NCBI GenBank assembly: GCA_030429735.1
Contig: JAUIET010000009.1
Location: 1 to 64,000, forward strand
Length of the DNA stretch: 64,000 nt
Direction: 5' to 3'
Origin: Gammaproteobacteria bacterium
Lineage (GTDB): Bacteria > Pseudomonadota > Gammaproteobacteria > Pseudomonadales > JAUIET01
Shown here: in pieces, positions 17,362 through 25,457 of the stretch
How the letters are laid out: each line of letters opens with the position of its first letter
How positions within the stretch are numbered: the stretch's first letter is position 1
Program-made: the position numbers and the translations under genes
The notes under the pieces: model-generated
Told to the model about the DNA's origin: nothing
Seen by the model: only the letters and a program-made list of their open reading frames with translations
Database searches by the model: none

Positions 17362-18540
17362 ATGGAAATCCAATACACCAAACAACAACTCGCACTGCGC
17401 AAAGAAATTCGCGATTACTTCACGGAACTGATGACGCCTGAGCGCAAAGAAGCGGTGTACCACCGAGAATCCGGTGATGCATACAAAGATATTATCCGCC
17501 AGATTGGCAGTGATGGTTGGCTTACTGTGGGTTGGCCTAAAGAATATGGCGGCAAAGGCTTTGGCGCCTTGGAGCAACTTATCTTCTTTGAAGAAACTCG
17601 CGTATCGGGAGCGCCGTTTCCTTTCGTGACCGTCAATACCGTAGGGCCGGCGTTGATTGCGCATGGCTCGCAAGAGCACAAGAATTTCTTTCTGCCAAAG
17701 ATTGCGGCTGGCGAGCTTCACTTCGCCATTGGCTATACCGAACCCAACTCGGGTACTGATCTGGCGTCATTGCGTACTTCGGCGGTAAAGCAGGGCGATG
17801 AGTATGTCATTAACGGCAACAAAGTGTTTACCTCCGGTGCAGAAGCAGCCGATTATATCTGGCTGGCTGCGCGCACTGACCCCGATGCGTCAAGACCGCA
17901 CAACGGCATCACGATTTTTATGGTTAACACCGACCAGCCAGGCTTTAGCTATTCACCCATCATTACAGGTGGTGGGGTGCGCACCAATGCTAGCTATTAC
18001 GATGACGTTCGTTGCCCTGAGACTATGATTGCCGGGGAATTGAATGGCGGCTGGAAGTTGATAACGTCGCAGCTAAACCACGAACGTATTGGTTTGGCCG
18101 CCGCAGGAATAAATGCGCTGATGCTGTACCGTGATGTGCTGGATTGGTCGCGTGAAGCAAACGGTGATGCCGGTCGGCCGATCGACACGCCATGGGTGCA
18201 AATGACGCTGGCCCGCGTTCATAACCAACTGGAAGCCATGCGGATTTTAAACGCACAAGCCGCCTGGCAAACGGATAGAGACGAACCAGACCCCGCATTT
18301 GCATCTGCGATGAAGGTATACAGTACAGAAGTAGTGATCGACGCTGTGCGTCAACTCAGCGATATAATGGGGTCGCAAGGCATGCTCAGACGCGGTAGCC
18401 CCGGTGCTTTGTTGCAGGGCGCGCTGGAAGGGGAATACCAGCGCTGCCAGATCAATACCTTTGGTGGGGGTGTGGCGGAAGTTATGCGAGATTTGATTGC
18501 GTCATTTGGGTTGGGTATGAAGGCGTATCGGCGGAGTTAG
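17362..18540 (+). CDS. Acyl-CoA dehydrogenase subunit, ChsE2/FadE29-like
   Basis: A 392-residue acyl-CoA dehydrogenase with all three domains: WLTVGWPKEYGGKGFG in the helical domain, HFAIGYTEPNSGTDLASLRT (flavin/substrate signature), VINGNKVFTSGAEAADYIWL, and QINTFGGGVAEVMRDLIA at the C-terminus. These blocks match mycobacterial FadE29 (ChsE2) better than general fatty-acid dehydrogenases. With the preceding three genes it completes a dehydrogenase plus hydratase set for one beta-oxidation turn on a bulky CoA ester. A steroid substrate is inference from family resemblance; no ring-degrading genes occur here. Confidence 0.85.
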   Translation: MEIQYTKQQLALRKEIRDYFTELMTPERKEAVYHRESGDAYKDIIRQIGSDGWLTVGWPKEYGGKGFGALEQLIFFEETRVSGAPFPFVTVNTVGPALIAHGSQEHKNFFLPKIAAGELHFAIGYTEPNSGTDLASLRTSAVKQGDEYVINGNKVFTSGAEAADYIWLAARTDPDASRPHNGITIFMVNTDQPGFSYSPIITGGGVRTNASYYDDVRCPETMIAGELNGGWKLITSQLNHERIGLAAAGINALMLYRDVLDWSREANGDAGRPIDTPWVQMTLARVHNQLEAMRILNAQAAWQTDRDEPDPAFASAMKVYSTEVVIDAVRQLSDIMGSQGMLRRGSPGALLQGALEGEYQRCQINTFGGGVAEVMRDLIASFGLGMKAYRRS

Positions 18541-18994
18541 TGCCATTAACCACTTTGTATGGATCATCGTTGCCTCTTTCCCATGAGCTGAGCCAATATA
18601 ACAAAGCGAATCGATGATTCCATTACCAGCGATTTGCCAGCCTTCAGCACCGAGCTGCCTGTCAGCGAACTTCGACAAGTCACCTGATTACCCGGGGTTC
18701 AAGGTCCCGCTTATTGCTCTTGCGCAACTACGATATCGTCTGTCAGAACTTGTATGCCCAATACAGCAGTGTGCTGGTCTATGCACACGCCACAGTCCGC
18801 TTTAGTAGTTAAACTACAAGATTTTTGGGCTTGCTGTTAGCGAAATACCCAATATCATGCGTTTTAAGAAGTTATACTACGCGATCAGATGACTCACTAT
18901 GTACTGAATTTCAAATGCTGCCAGCTGCGCGAATTAGTGGCTGTGCGTTCGTGTGCACGTGGTTTATGTGGCTTCGAGTTGGACGCTGCAGTCA
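18541..18994 (+). other. 454-base intergenic region upstream of the glycogen operon
   Basis: No credible gene. The only frame of note (18614-18805, 63 codons) is Pro/Cys/Leu-rich with no ribosome-binding site. The region holds a 13-base dyad GAATC-GAT-GATTC (18608-18620), the GTAGTT-A-AACTAC palindrome (18805-18817) and a TATACT -10-like hexamer (18873-18878). It is likely to contain the promoter and control sites of the seven-gene operon. Confidence 0.55.
18805..18817. promoter_or_regulatory. Perfect 13-bp palindrome, candidate operator
   Basis: GTAGTT-A-AACTAC is a perfect inverted repeat about 60 bases upstream of a TATACT hexamer at 18873-18878. Position suggests an operator for malQ and the glycogen genes. 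No repressor gene is adjacent and the factor is unknown. Confidence 0.35.
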
Positions 18995-21112
18995 ATGAGT
19001 GATATTGAAAAGCTACTCTATTTGCAAGGTGTAGCCGCCGAGTACCACGACTATCATGGCCAGCGCAGAGAAGTACCCTGGGAAGACAGACTCAAAGTGC
19101 TGGAAGCGCTGGCGTATGACCCTGGCAATGAGCGCCAGATCCAACAAGCAGTGTACGCCCTGGATGCCCAGCCATGGCTTCGCTGGTTACAGCCGATGCA
19201 CATCGCGTCTATTGGCACGGCTGAACACATTGATATCAGGCTGTCAGCGGCTGACGTCGAGCAGGAGTTTGAATACTGTATAAGCTCAGCCGGTGAAGAC
19301 ATTGCTCGCGGTGTTTTTTTTCCTGACCAGCTTACCGAAGTGGGCGAGTATTACATCGGTACGACGAAATACTGTGCTCAGCGTTTGCCTCTTACCTCAT
19401 TGCAACCCGGGTATTACCAGTTTGAGCTTGGCTCTGGTGAACCGCGGAGGCACGAACGCACCACATTGGCAGTTTCACCCGCGCGTTGCTTTGACGGTAA
19501 CTGGCAGAACGAACACAGTGCGCCGCGGAAACGGTGGGGCATCAGTTGCCAGCTCTATACGCTGCGTTCTGAACGCAATTGGGGCATCGGTGATTTTAGT
19601 GACTTGCGCGAACTGATTGAATTAAGCAGCGCCTTTGGCGCAGATATAATCGGCTTGAACCCACTGCATGCACCTGATTTGCACGGCGAGGACTATTCCA
19701 GCCCTTACAGTCCTTCGCACAGAGGTTTTTTGAATCCGCTGTACATCGATCTGGAGCAGGTACCTGATTTTGCGGAGAGTGCTGCAATCCAATCTCTCGC
19801 AGCCAGCCGTACATTCCAGCATTCCCTGAGGCGCCTTCGAGCTGCCGAACTGGTGGACTATCCGGCTGTTGTGCGTATCAAGTTTGCCATGTTTGATTCC
19901 CTGTTTCAGCATTTCCTGGATCAGCATATTGAACGCAATAGTCAACGTGCTATCGAATTTTCAGAGTTTGTGGCCAAGCAGGGCATAGCGCTGGAACACT
20001 ATGCCGCATTTGAATCATCGAGAGCGATGTCGATCAGCGCTAAAGGCGATCAGCCCCGGTTTCACTGTTATTTGCAATGGCTGGCCGCCGAGCAGCTGGC
20101 CGAATGCCAGAAACTGGCCGTGGATTCAGGCATGTCGATAGGCTTAATGGGTGATCTTGCGGTTGGTGCAGTGAAAGAAGGTGCTGAAGTTGCTGCGAAT
20201 AGTGAGATCTACTGCACGGCCGCGGAGATTGGCGCTCCACCGGACCCATTCGCGGCGAAAGGTCAAAATTGGAATATGCCCGTTACCAACCCGGTTGCAA
20301 TGCGGGCAAATGCCTACGCCCATTTTATTGAGTTGCTGCGCTCGAATATGAGCCACTACGGAGCGCTTAGAATTGATCATATCCTGGGTTTAATGCGTCT
20401 GTGGTGGTGTTTGCCGGGCACTCGAGATGGTGGTACCTATGTGTATTATCCGATTGATGATCTGATGGCCATTGTTCGATTGGAAAGCAGATTACAGCAG
20501 TGCGTTGTTATCGGCGAAGATCTTGGTGTTGTGCCGGACGATCTGCGCGCGCACATGGCGGTGAGCGGTGTGTATGCGAATAAAGTTCTGTACTTCGAAA
20601 CAAATCATGAGCAGCGCTTCCGACCACCAGCGGAGCATCAGGCAGATGCCTTGTTGATGGTGACAAACCACGATGTCGCAACGCTTGCGGGCTGGTGGAA
20701 TCAAGCGGATCTTCATGTGCAAGCAAAAATTGGATGCTTTGCCAACGATCAGGAACAATCGAATGCTGACGCTGTGCGTCAGCACGCCAAGGCGCAGCTG
20801 TTGAACTGGCTGGCGGAATGCGACCAGCTGCCTGACAGTTGGCGCGTCGAAAGCACCAATCAGCGTTTGAATAAGCCGTTTGATCTGTCGCTTTGCGAGG
20901 GCATTTTATGTGCTTGCGCCAGCGGCCGAGCAGAGCTGCTATTGCTGCAACTGGACGATTTGCAGTTGATGGAAAGTGCGGTGAACATACCCGGTACGTT
21001 CCGGGAATACCCGAATTGGCGGCGCAAGCAAGCTATGACTACAGCCGAGTTGTTCGCAAAACCGGAAATCCCGGAAATATTGCGCAGCGTCAACAATGCA
21101 CGTTCACAGTGA
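18995..21112 (+). CDS. malQ: 4-alpha-glucanotransferase (amylomaltase)
   Basis: A GH77 disproportionating enzyme that transfers glucan segments between short maltodextrins. At 705 residues it is about the size of E. coli MalQ. An N-terminal beta-domain (about residues 60-160) precedes the catalytic barrel, which starts at GISCQLYTLRSERNWGIGDF. The nucleophile is the Asp of ALRIDHILGLMRLWW and the acid/base is the Glu of VIGEDLGVVP; VTNHDVATLAGWW carries a further conserved Asp. The ATG at 18995 was chosen over a GTG 42 bases earlier because it gives the usual N-terminus (MSDIEKLLYLQG). It opens the operon, disposing of the short glucans released by GlgX and GlgP. Confidence 0.94.
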   Translation: MSDIEKLLYLQGVAAEYHDYHGQRREVPWEDRLKVLEALAYDPGNERQIQQAVYALDAQPWLRWLQPMHIASIGTAEHIDIRLSAADVEQEFEYCISSAGEDIARGVFFPDQLTEVGEYYIGTTKYCAQRLPLTSLQPGYYQFELGSGEPRRHERTTLAVSPARCFDGNWQNEHSAPRKRWGISCQLYTLRSERNWGIGDFSDLRELIELSSAFGADIIGLNPLHAPDLHGEDYSSPYSPSHRGFLNPLYIDLEQVPDFAESAAIQSLAASRTFQHSLRRLRAAELVDYPAVVRIKFAMFDSLFQHFLDQHIERNSQRAIEFSEFVAKQGIALEHYAAFESSRAMSISAKGDQPRFHCYLQWLAAEQLAECQKLAVDSGMSIGLMGDLAVGAVKEGAEVAANSEIYCTAAEIGAPPDPFAAKGQNWNMPVTNPVAMRANAYAHFIELLRSNMSHYGALRIDHILGLMRLWWCLPGTRDGGTYVYYPIDDLMAIVRLESRLQQCVVIGEDLGVVPDDLRAHMAVSGVYANKVLYFETNHEQRFRPPAEHQADALLMVTNHDVATLAGWWNQADLHVQAKIGCFANDQEQSNADAVRQHAKAQLLNWLAECDQLPDSWRVESTNQRLNKPFDLSLCEGILCACASGRAELLLLQLDDLQLMESAVNIPGTFREYPNWRRKQAMTTAELFAKPEIPEILRSVNNARSQ

Positions 21113-21132
21113 AAAATGGGTTGATTGAAGAA

Positions 21133-23334
21133 ATGATGCTCGAGGAAGGCGATGTTAACGCTTTGTTGAACGCTACACACAGTGACGTGTTTTCAGTTCT
21201 GGGTATGCACAAATCGAGATCAGACAATCAGTTGATAGTCAGGTCGTTGATTCCCGGTGCCAAGGCAATAGATGTTATCGCGACGAAAGGGATGCGCCGC
21301 GTTGCGTCTCTGAAATGTATTGACCAAGCAGGCTTATTCGAAGGCACGATGGGGCGCCGTCGCAATCCGTTCGAATATCGGTTACGAGTGACATTTGAGG
21401 AACACGTGCTCGAATGTGATGATCCCTACCGTTTCGGCTCTTTGTTACATGAGAATGATCTGTATTTGTTCTGTGAAGGAACCCATGAGCGCCTGTATCA
21501 ATGGATGGGCGCGCACCCTAAAGAAGTGGGCGGAGTCAGTGGCGTTCTGTACACTGTATGGGCACCTGCAGCGGCCAGAGTATCAGTCGTTGGCGACTTT
21601 AATCACTGGGATGGTCGCAGGCACGTTATGCGTTGCCACCCGGGTGCCGGTGTGTGGGAAATTTTTATTCCAGGTGTTAGTGACGGTGATTTGTATAAAT
21701 ACGAAATTCTGGACGCCAACGGTAAATTGCTGCCGCGAAAAGCTGACCCCTACGCGTTCGCCATGCAGCACCCACCGGAGACTGCGTCAGTAACGTGTGG
21801 CAATTCAGAGTATTTGTGGCAGGATCAACATTGGCTTGCCAGGCGCGATGCACAAGTAAATCCGACGACAAAGCCCATCAGTATCTACGAAGTTCACCTT
21901 GGCTCCTGGCGGCGCAATACTGAGAACAATGGCCGCTATCTCAGTTACACAGAACTGGCCGAGCAGCTGGTTTCATATGTTGCTGAAATGGGTTTTACTC
22001 ATGTACAACTCATGCCGGTCACCGAATATCCATTTGATGGCTCTTGGGGTTACCAGCCGATCGGCATGTATGCACCCACCAGCCGCTTCGGCTCGCCAGA
22101 GGAGTTCAAATATTTTATAGACCGCTGTCATGCCAGAGATATCGGCGTGTTACTGGATTGGGTGCCGGCTCATTTTCCGACCGATGAGCATGGCCTGGGT
22201 CGATTTGACGGCAGCTGTCTGTATGAACACGAAGACGTGCGTAAAGGTTTTCACCCGGATTGGAATACGCTGATTTACAACTATTCTCGCCGTGAAGTCG
22301 TGAGTTATTTACTTAGCAACGCGATGTATTGGATAAGTGAATACCACGTGGATGGATTGCGAGTCGACGCTGTCGCATCCATGCTGTATCTGGATTACAG
22401 CCGAGAAGATGGTGAATGGGTGCCAAATGAAAAAGGCGGTCGGGAAAACCTGGAAGCGATCAGCTTACTGCAGGAAATCAATAAGCGAGTGTACTTCAAT
22501 TTTCCAGGTGTAATGATGGTTGCCGAGGAGTCCACCGCCTGGCCGGGAGTGTCAAAACCGGTTGATAATGGCGGGCTTGGCTTTGGCTTTAAATGGAACA
22601 TGGGCTGGATGAATGACAGCTTGCGTTACATGCAGCGTGACCCTATTCATCGTCAATACCATCACAATGAGCTGACCTTCGGACTGATTTACGCCTTCAG
22701 TGAGAATTTTATCCTGCCACTGAGCCATGACGAGGTGGTGCATGGCAAGGGGTCTTTGATCGCCAAGATGCCCGGCGATGAGTGGCAACAGTTTGCCAAT
22801 TTGCGTGCCTATCTCGGCTTTATGTGGGCGCACCCTGGAAAGCAATTATTGTTTATGGGCGGCGAGTTCGCGCAGCGCACCGAATGGAATCATGATACCA
22901 GTCTGGATTGGCACTTGCTCGAGCAACCGGCGCACGCCAGTATTCAAAATCTGGTCAAAGATTTGAATCACCTCTACACTGGTTTGCCGGCCTTGTACGA
23001 ATTGGACAGTGACGGCAATGGATTTCAATGGCTGGAGGCTGAAGACAGTCAACGATCAGTGCTGGTTTTCTTGCGTAGAGCTGAGAACAACAGTTCAATG
23101 GCCCTGGTGGTTGTGAACATGACACCAGCCGCGCATCACAACTATCGGGTAGGGCTGCCCGACGAAGGTCATTTTATTGAGCGCTTCAACAGTGATAGTG
23201 CCGCCTATGGTGGCAGTAACATGGGCAACTTGGGCGGTGTTAACAGCGAAGCGATTCACTGGAATGGTTACGACGCCAGCGTGTCTTTAACGATACCGCC
23301 GTTGTCTACAATGATTTTCGAGCGCCAGCAATGA
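21133..23334 (+). CDS. glgB: 1,4-alpha-glucan branching enzyme
   Basis: A GH13 enzyme that creates alpha-1,6 branches in glycogen, 733 residues. The N-terminal module (SDVFSVLGMHKS) and CBM48 (RVSVVGDFNHWDGR) come before the barrel. The nucleophile Asp is in DGLRVDAVASMLYLDYSR, the acid Glu in MMVAEESTAWPGV, and LSHDEVVHGKGSL holds the third carboxylate. The ATG at 21133 aligns with E. coli GlgB's start; the frame stays open 240 bases upstream only inside malQ. It begins 20 bases after malQ stops, and its stop overlaps the glgX start (ATGA). Confidence 0.95.
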   Translation: MMLEEGDVNALLNATHSDVFSVLGMHKSRSDNQLIVRSLIPGAKAIDVIATKGMRRVASLKCIDQAGLFEGTMGRRRNPFEYRLRVTFEEHVLECDDPYRFGSLLHENDLYLFCEGTHERLYQWMGAHPKEVGGVSGVLYTVWAPAAARVSVVGDFNHWDGRRHVMRCHPGAGVWEIFIPGVSDGDLYKYEILDANGKLLPRKADPYAFAMQHPPETASVTCGNSEYLWQDQHWLARRDAQVNPTTKPISIYEVHLGSWRRNTENNGRYLSYTELAEQLVSYVAEMGFTHVQLMPVTEYPFDGSWGYQPIGMYAPTSRFGSPEEFKYFIDRCHARDIGVLLDWVPAHFPTDEHGLGRFDGSCLYEHEDVRKGFHPDWNTLIYNYSRREVVSYLLSNAMYWISEYHVDGLRVDAVASMLYLDYSREDGEWVPNEKGGRENLEAISLLQEINKRVYFNFPGVMMVAEESTAWPGVSKPVDNGGLGFGFKWNMGWMNDSLRYMQRDPIHRQYHHNELTFGLIYAFSENFILPLSHDEVVHGKGSLIAKMPGDEWQQFANLRAYLGFMWAHPGKQLLFMGGEFAQRTEWNHDTSLDWHLLEQPAHASIQNLVKDLNHLYTGLPALYELDSDGNGFQWLEAEDSQRSVLVFLRRAENNSSMALVVVNMTPAAHHNYRVGLPDEGHFIERFNSDSAAYGGSNMGNLGGVNSEAIHWNGYDASVSLTIPPLSTMIFERQQ

Positions 23335-25457
23335 ATATGGCACAACAAACCATGCAAGCCGGCGATCATCATTTATTAGGAGCGCATTGCGACGGCAAGG
23401 GCGTCAACTTTGCGCTGTTTTCTGCACATGCAGAGCGAGTTGAATTGTGTTTATTCGACAGCACCGGCCATAAAGAAGTTGGCCGCTACGACCTGCCGTC
23501 GCGAACTCATGATGTTTGGCATGGGTACTTTCCAAAACTGTCTGCCGGCACTGTTTATGGCTATCGTGTGCACGGACCATTTGAGCCGCACGCCGGACAC
23601 CGTTTTAACCCTAATAAACTATTACTTGATCCCTATGCGCGCAAGTTGTGCGGTGCATTCGTCTGGCATGATGCGCATTTTGCGTATTGCTATGGAAGTG
23701 ACGAAGAAGATTTGTCCTTCGACTCGCGTGATAACTCTGCGTATATGACGAAAGGCGTTGTTCTAGCTGACAATCCACCTGAAAAGACAAGTAAACCGAA
23801 TATTCCCTGGCATAAAACGAGTATCTACGAAGCCCACACCAAAGGCTTGACGATTTGTCATCCGAATATTCCTGCTGAGTTTAAAGGGCGGTTTTCAGGT
23901 CTTGCCGATCGGCACATCATTTCTCATTTGAAAGTCCTTGGCGTCAATACGGTAGAACTGTTGCCCGTGCAGGCTTTTATTGATGAGCATTTTTTGGCAC
24001 GCAAAGGTCTTAGTAATTATTGGGGTTACAACACACTCAGCTACTTCGCACCACATCCGGGTTATTTAAGCGGGAATGATCCGGCCGAGTTCAGGCACAC
24101 AGTAAATGCCCTGCATGACGCAGGAATCGAAGTCATTCTCGATGTGGTGTACAACCATACCTGCGAGAGTAACAGACTGGGGCCCACGCTTAGCTTTCGT
24201 GGGATAGACAATGCATCGTACTATCGTTTGCAGGCTGATCAGGCGAGGTACTACGTCAACGACACCGGCTGCGGCAATACTCTGGACGTAAGCCAGCCCC
24301 GCGTACTGCAACTGATCATGGACAGCCTGCGATACTGGGCAGTCACCATGGACGTTGACGGGTTTCGCTTTGACCTCGCGCCGATACTGGGTAGAAACTC
24401 ACAGGGTTTCAGTGCGCAGGCGGCTTTTTTCCAAAGCGTTGCGCAAGACCCGATATTGTCGCGCCTGAAGTTGATTGCCGAGCCCTGGGATATTGGGCCG
24501 GGTGGCTACCAGCTGGGTCAGTTTCCACCAGGCTGGAGCGAGTGGAATGATGACTATCGTGATTCAGTCAGGCGTTTCTGGCGTCAAGAACCGGATCAGC
24601 TACCGGTATTTGCCCGGCGGCTGCATGGTTCAAGTGATCGTTTTGAAGCCAATGGCCGAAAGCCCAGTGCCAGCATAAACTATATTTCCAGCCACGATGG
24701 TTTTAGCCTAACAGACCTTGTCAGTTACAAACACCGGCATAACCTGGCCAATGGTGAGCAGAACAGGGATGACCACCGAGAAAACCTGAGCAATAATTTT
24801 GGCGTGGAAGGGCCGTCGCCAGACCCCGCAATTAACGAGGCAAGACGGCGACAGCGCCGCAATTTATTGGCTACTCTGTATGTCTCTCAAGGGGTGCCCA
24901 TGCTTCAAGCGGGCGATGAACTAGGGCGCACACAACGCGGAAACAATAATGCCTACTGCCAGGACAATGAGCTGAGCTGGATAGACTGGTCAACGCTGGG
25001 CGAGGAAGCTGGTCATTTGATCGAGTTCATTAGCCGGCTGCAAAAGATTCGCAACGATTATCCCGTGTTGGGTCACCCGGAGTACATCCATTCGCCGGAT
25101 AGGAATACAGGTGTTCAGATTGATTGGCTGCATCCAAGTGGCGAGAGCATGAGTGATGCACAATGGCATCAACCGGACCAATTCAGTTTTGGCTACCTGC
25201 TGTGTTCCACAAGTACAATAAGTGCAAGCTACAGTATTCTTGTTCTATTTAATGGTGGCGCACAGCCAGAGGAGTTTAGCTTGCCAAACAGCACCCCTGC
25301 GCTGACATGGAATTTACTACTTGATACCACACGTGAGAATGGCGATCCTGAGCGGGTCTCTATTGATCATAGTGAACGGGTTTTTTTGAAGGAAAGATCC
25401 GTCATAATTTTAGCAACACAGCGTGGCAGCCTGCCACATAGGGAGACACAATTTTGA
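23331..25457 (+). CDS. glgX: Glycogen debranching enzyme (isoamylase type)
   Basis: A GH13 isoamylase that removes short branches left by phosphorylase, 708 residues. CBM48 at the N-terminus (GVNFALFSAHAERVELCLFD), VYGYRVHGPFEPHAGHRFNP, nucleophile Asp in DVDGFRFDLAPILGR, acid Glu in LIAEPWDIGPGGYQLGQFP, and ISSHDGFSLTDLVSY are all intact. Start overlaps the glgB stop by four bases. Its own stop overlaps the TTG of glgP (TTGA), so glgB, glgX and glgP are translationally linked. Confidence 0.95.
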   Translation: MNMAQQTMQAGDHHLLGAHCDGKGVNFALFSAHAERVELCLFDSTGHKEVGRYDLPSRTHDVWHGYFPKLSAGTVYGYRVHGPFEPHAGHRFNPNKLLLDPYARKLCGAFVWHDAHFAYCYGSDEEDLSFDSRDNSAYMTKGVVLADNPPEKTSKPNIPWHKTSIYEAHTKGLTICHPNIPAEFKGRFSGLADRHIISHLKVLGVNTVELLPVQAFIDEHFLARKGLSNYWGYNTLSYFAPHPGYLSGNDPAEFRHTVNALHDAGIEVILDVVYNHTCESNRLGPTLSFRGIDNASYYRLQADQARYYVNDTGCGNTLDVSQPRVLQLIMDSLRYWAVTMDVDGFRFDLAPILGRNSQGFSAQAAFFQSVAQDPILSRLKLIAEPWDIGPGGYQLGQFPPGWSEWNDDYRDSVRRFWRQEPDQLPVFARRLHGSSDRFEANGRKPSASINYISSHDGFSLTDLVSYKHRHNLANGEQNRDDHRENLSNNFGVEGPSPDPAINEARRRQRRNLLATLYVSQGVPMLQAGDELGRTQRGNNNAYCQDNELSWIDWSTLGEEAGHLIEFISRLQKIRNDYPVLGHPEYIHSPDRNTGVQIDWLHPSGESMSDAQWHQPDQFSFGYLLCSTSTISASYSILVLFNGGAQPEEFSLPNSTPALTWNLLLDTTRENGDPERVSIDHSERVFLKERSVIILATQRGSLPHRETQF

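Noticed and set aside
18614-18805. 63-codon frame upstream of malQ
   Set aside because: No Shine-Dalgarno, unusual Pro/Cys composition and no recognisable motif.
20893-21132. Upstream extension of the glgB frame
   Set aside because: It lies inside malQ, and the ATG at 21133 aligns with the known GlgB start.
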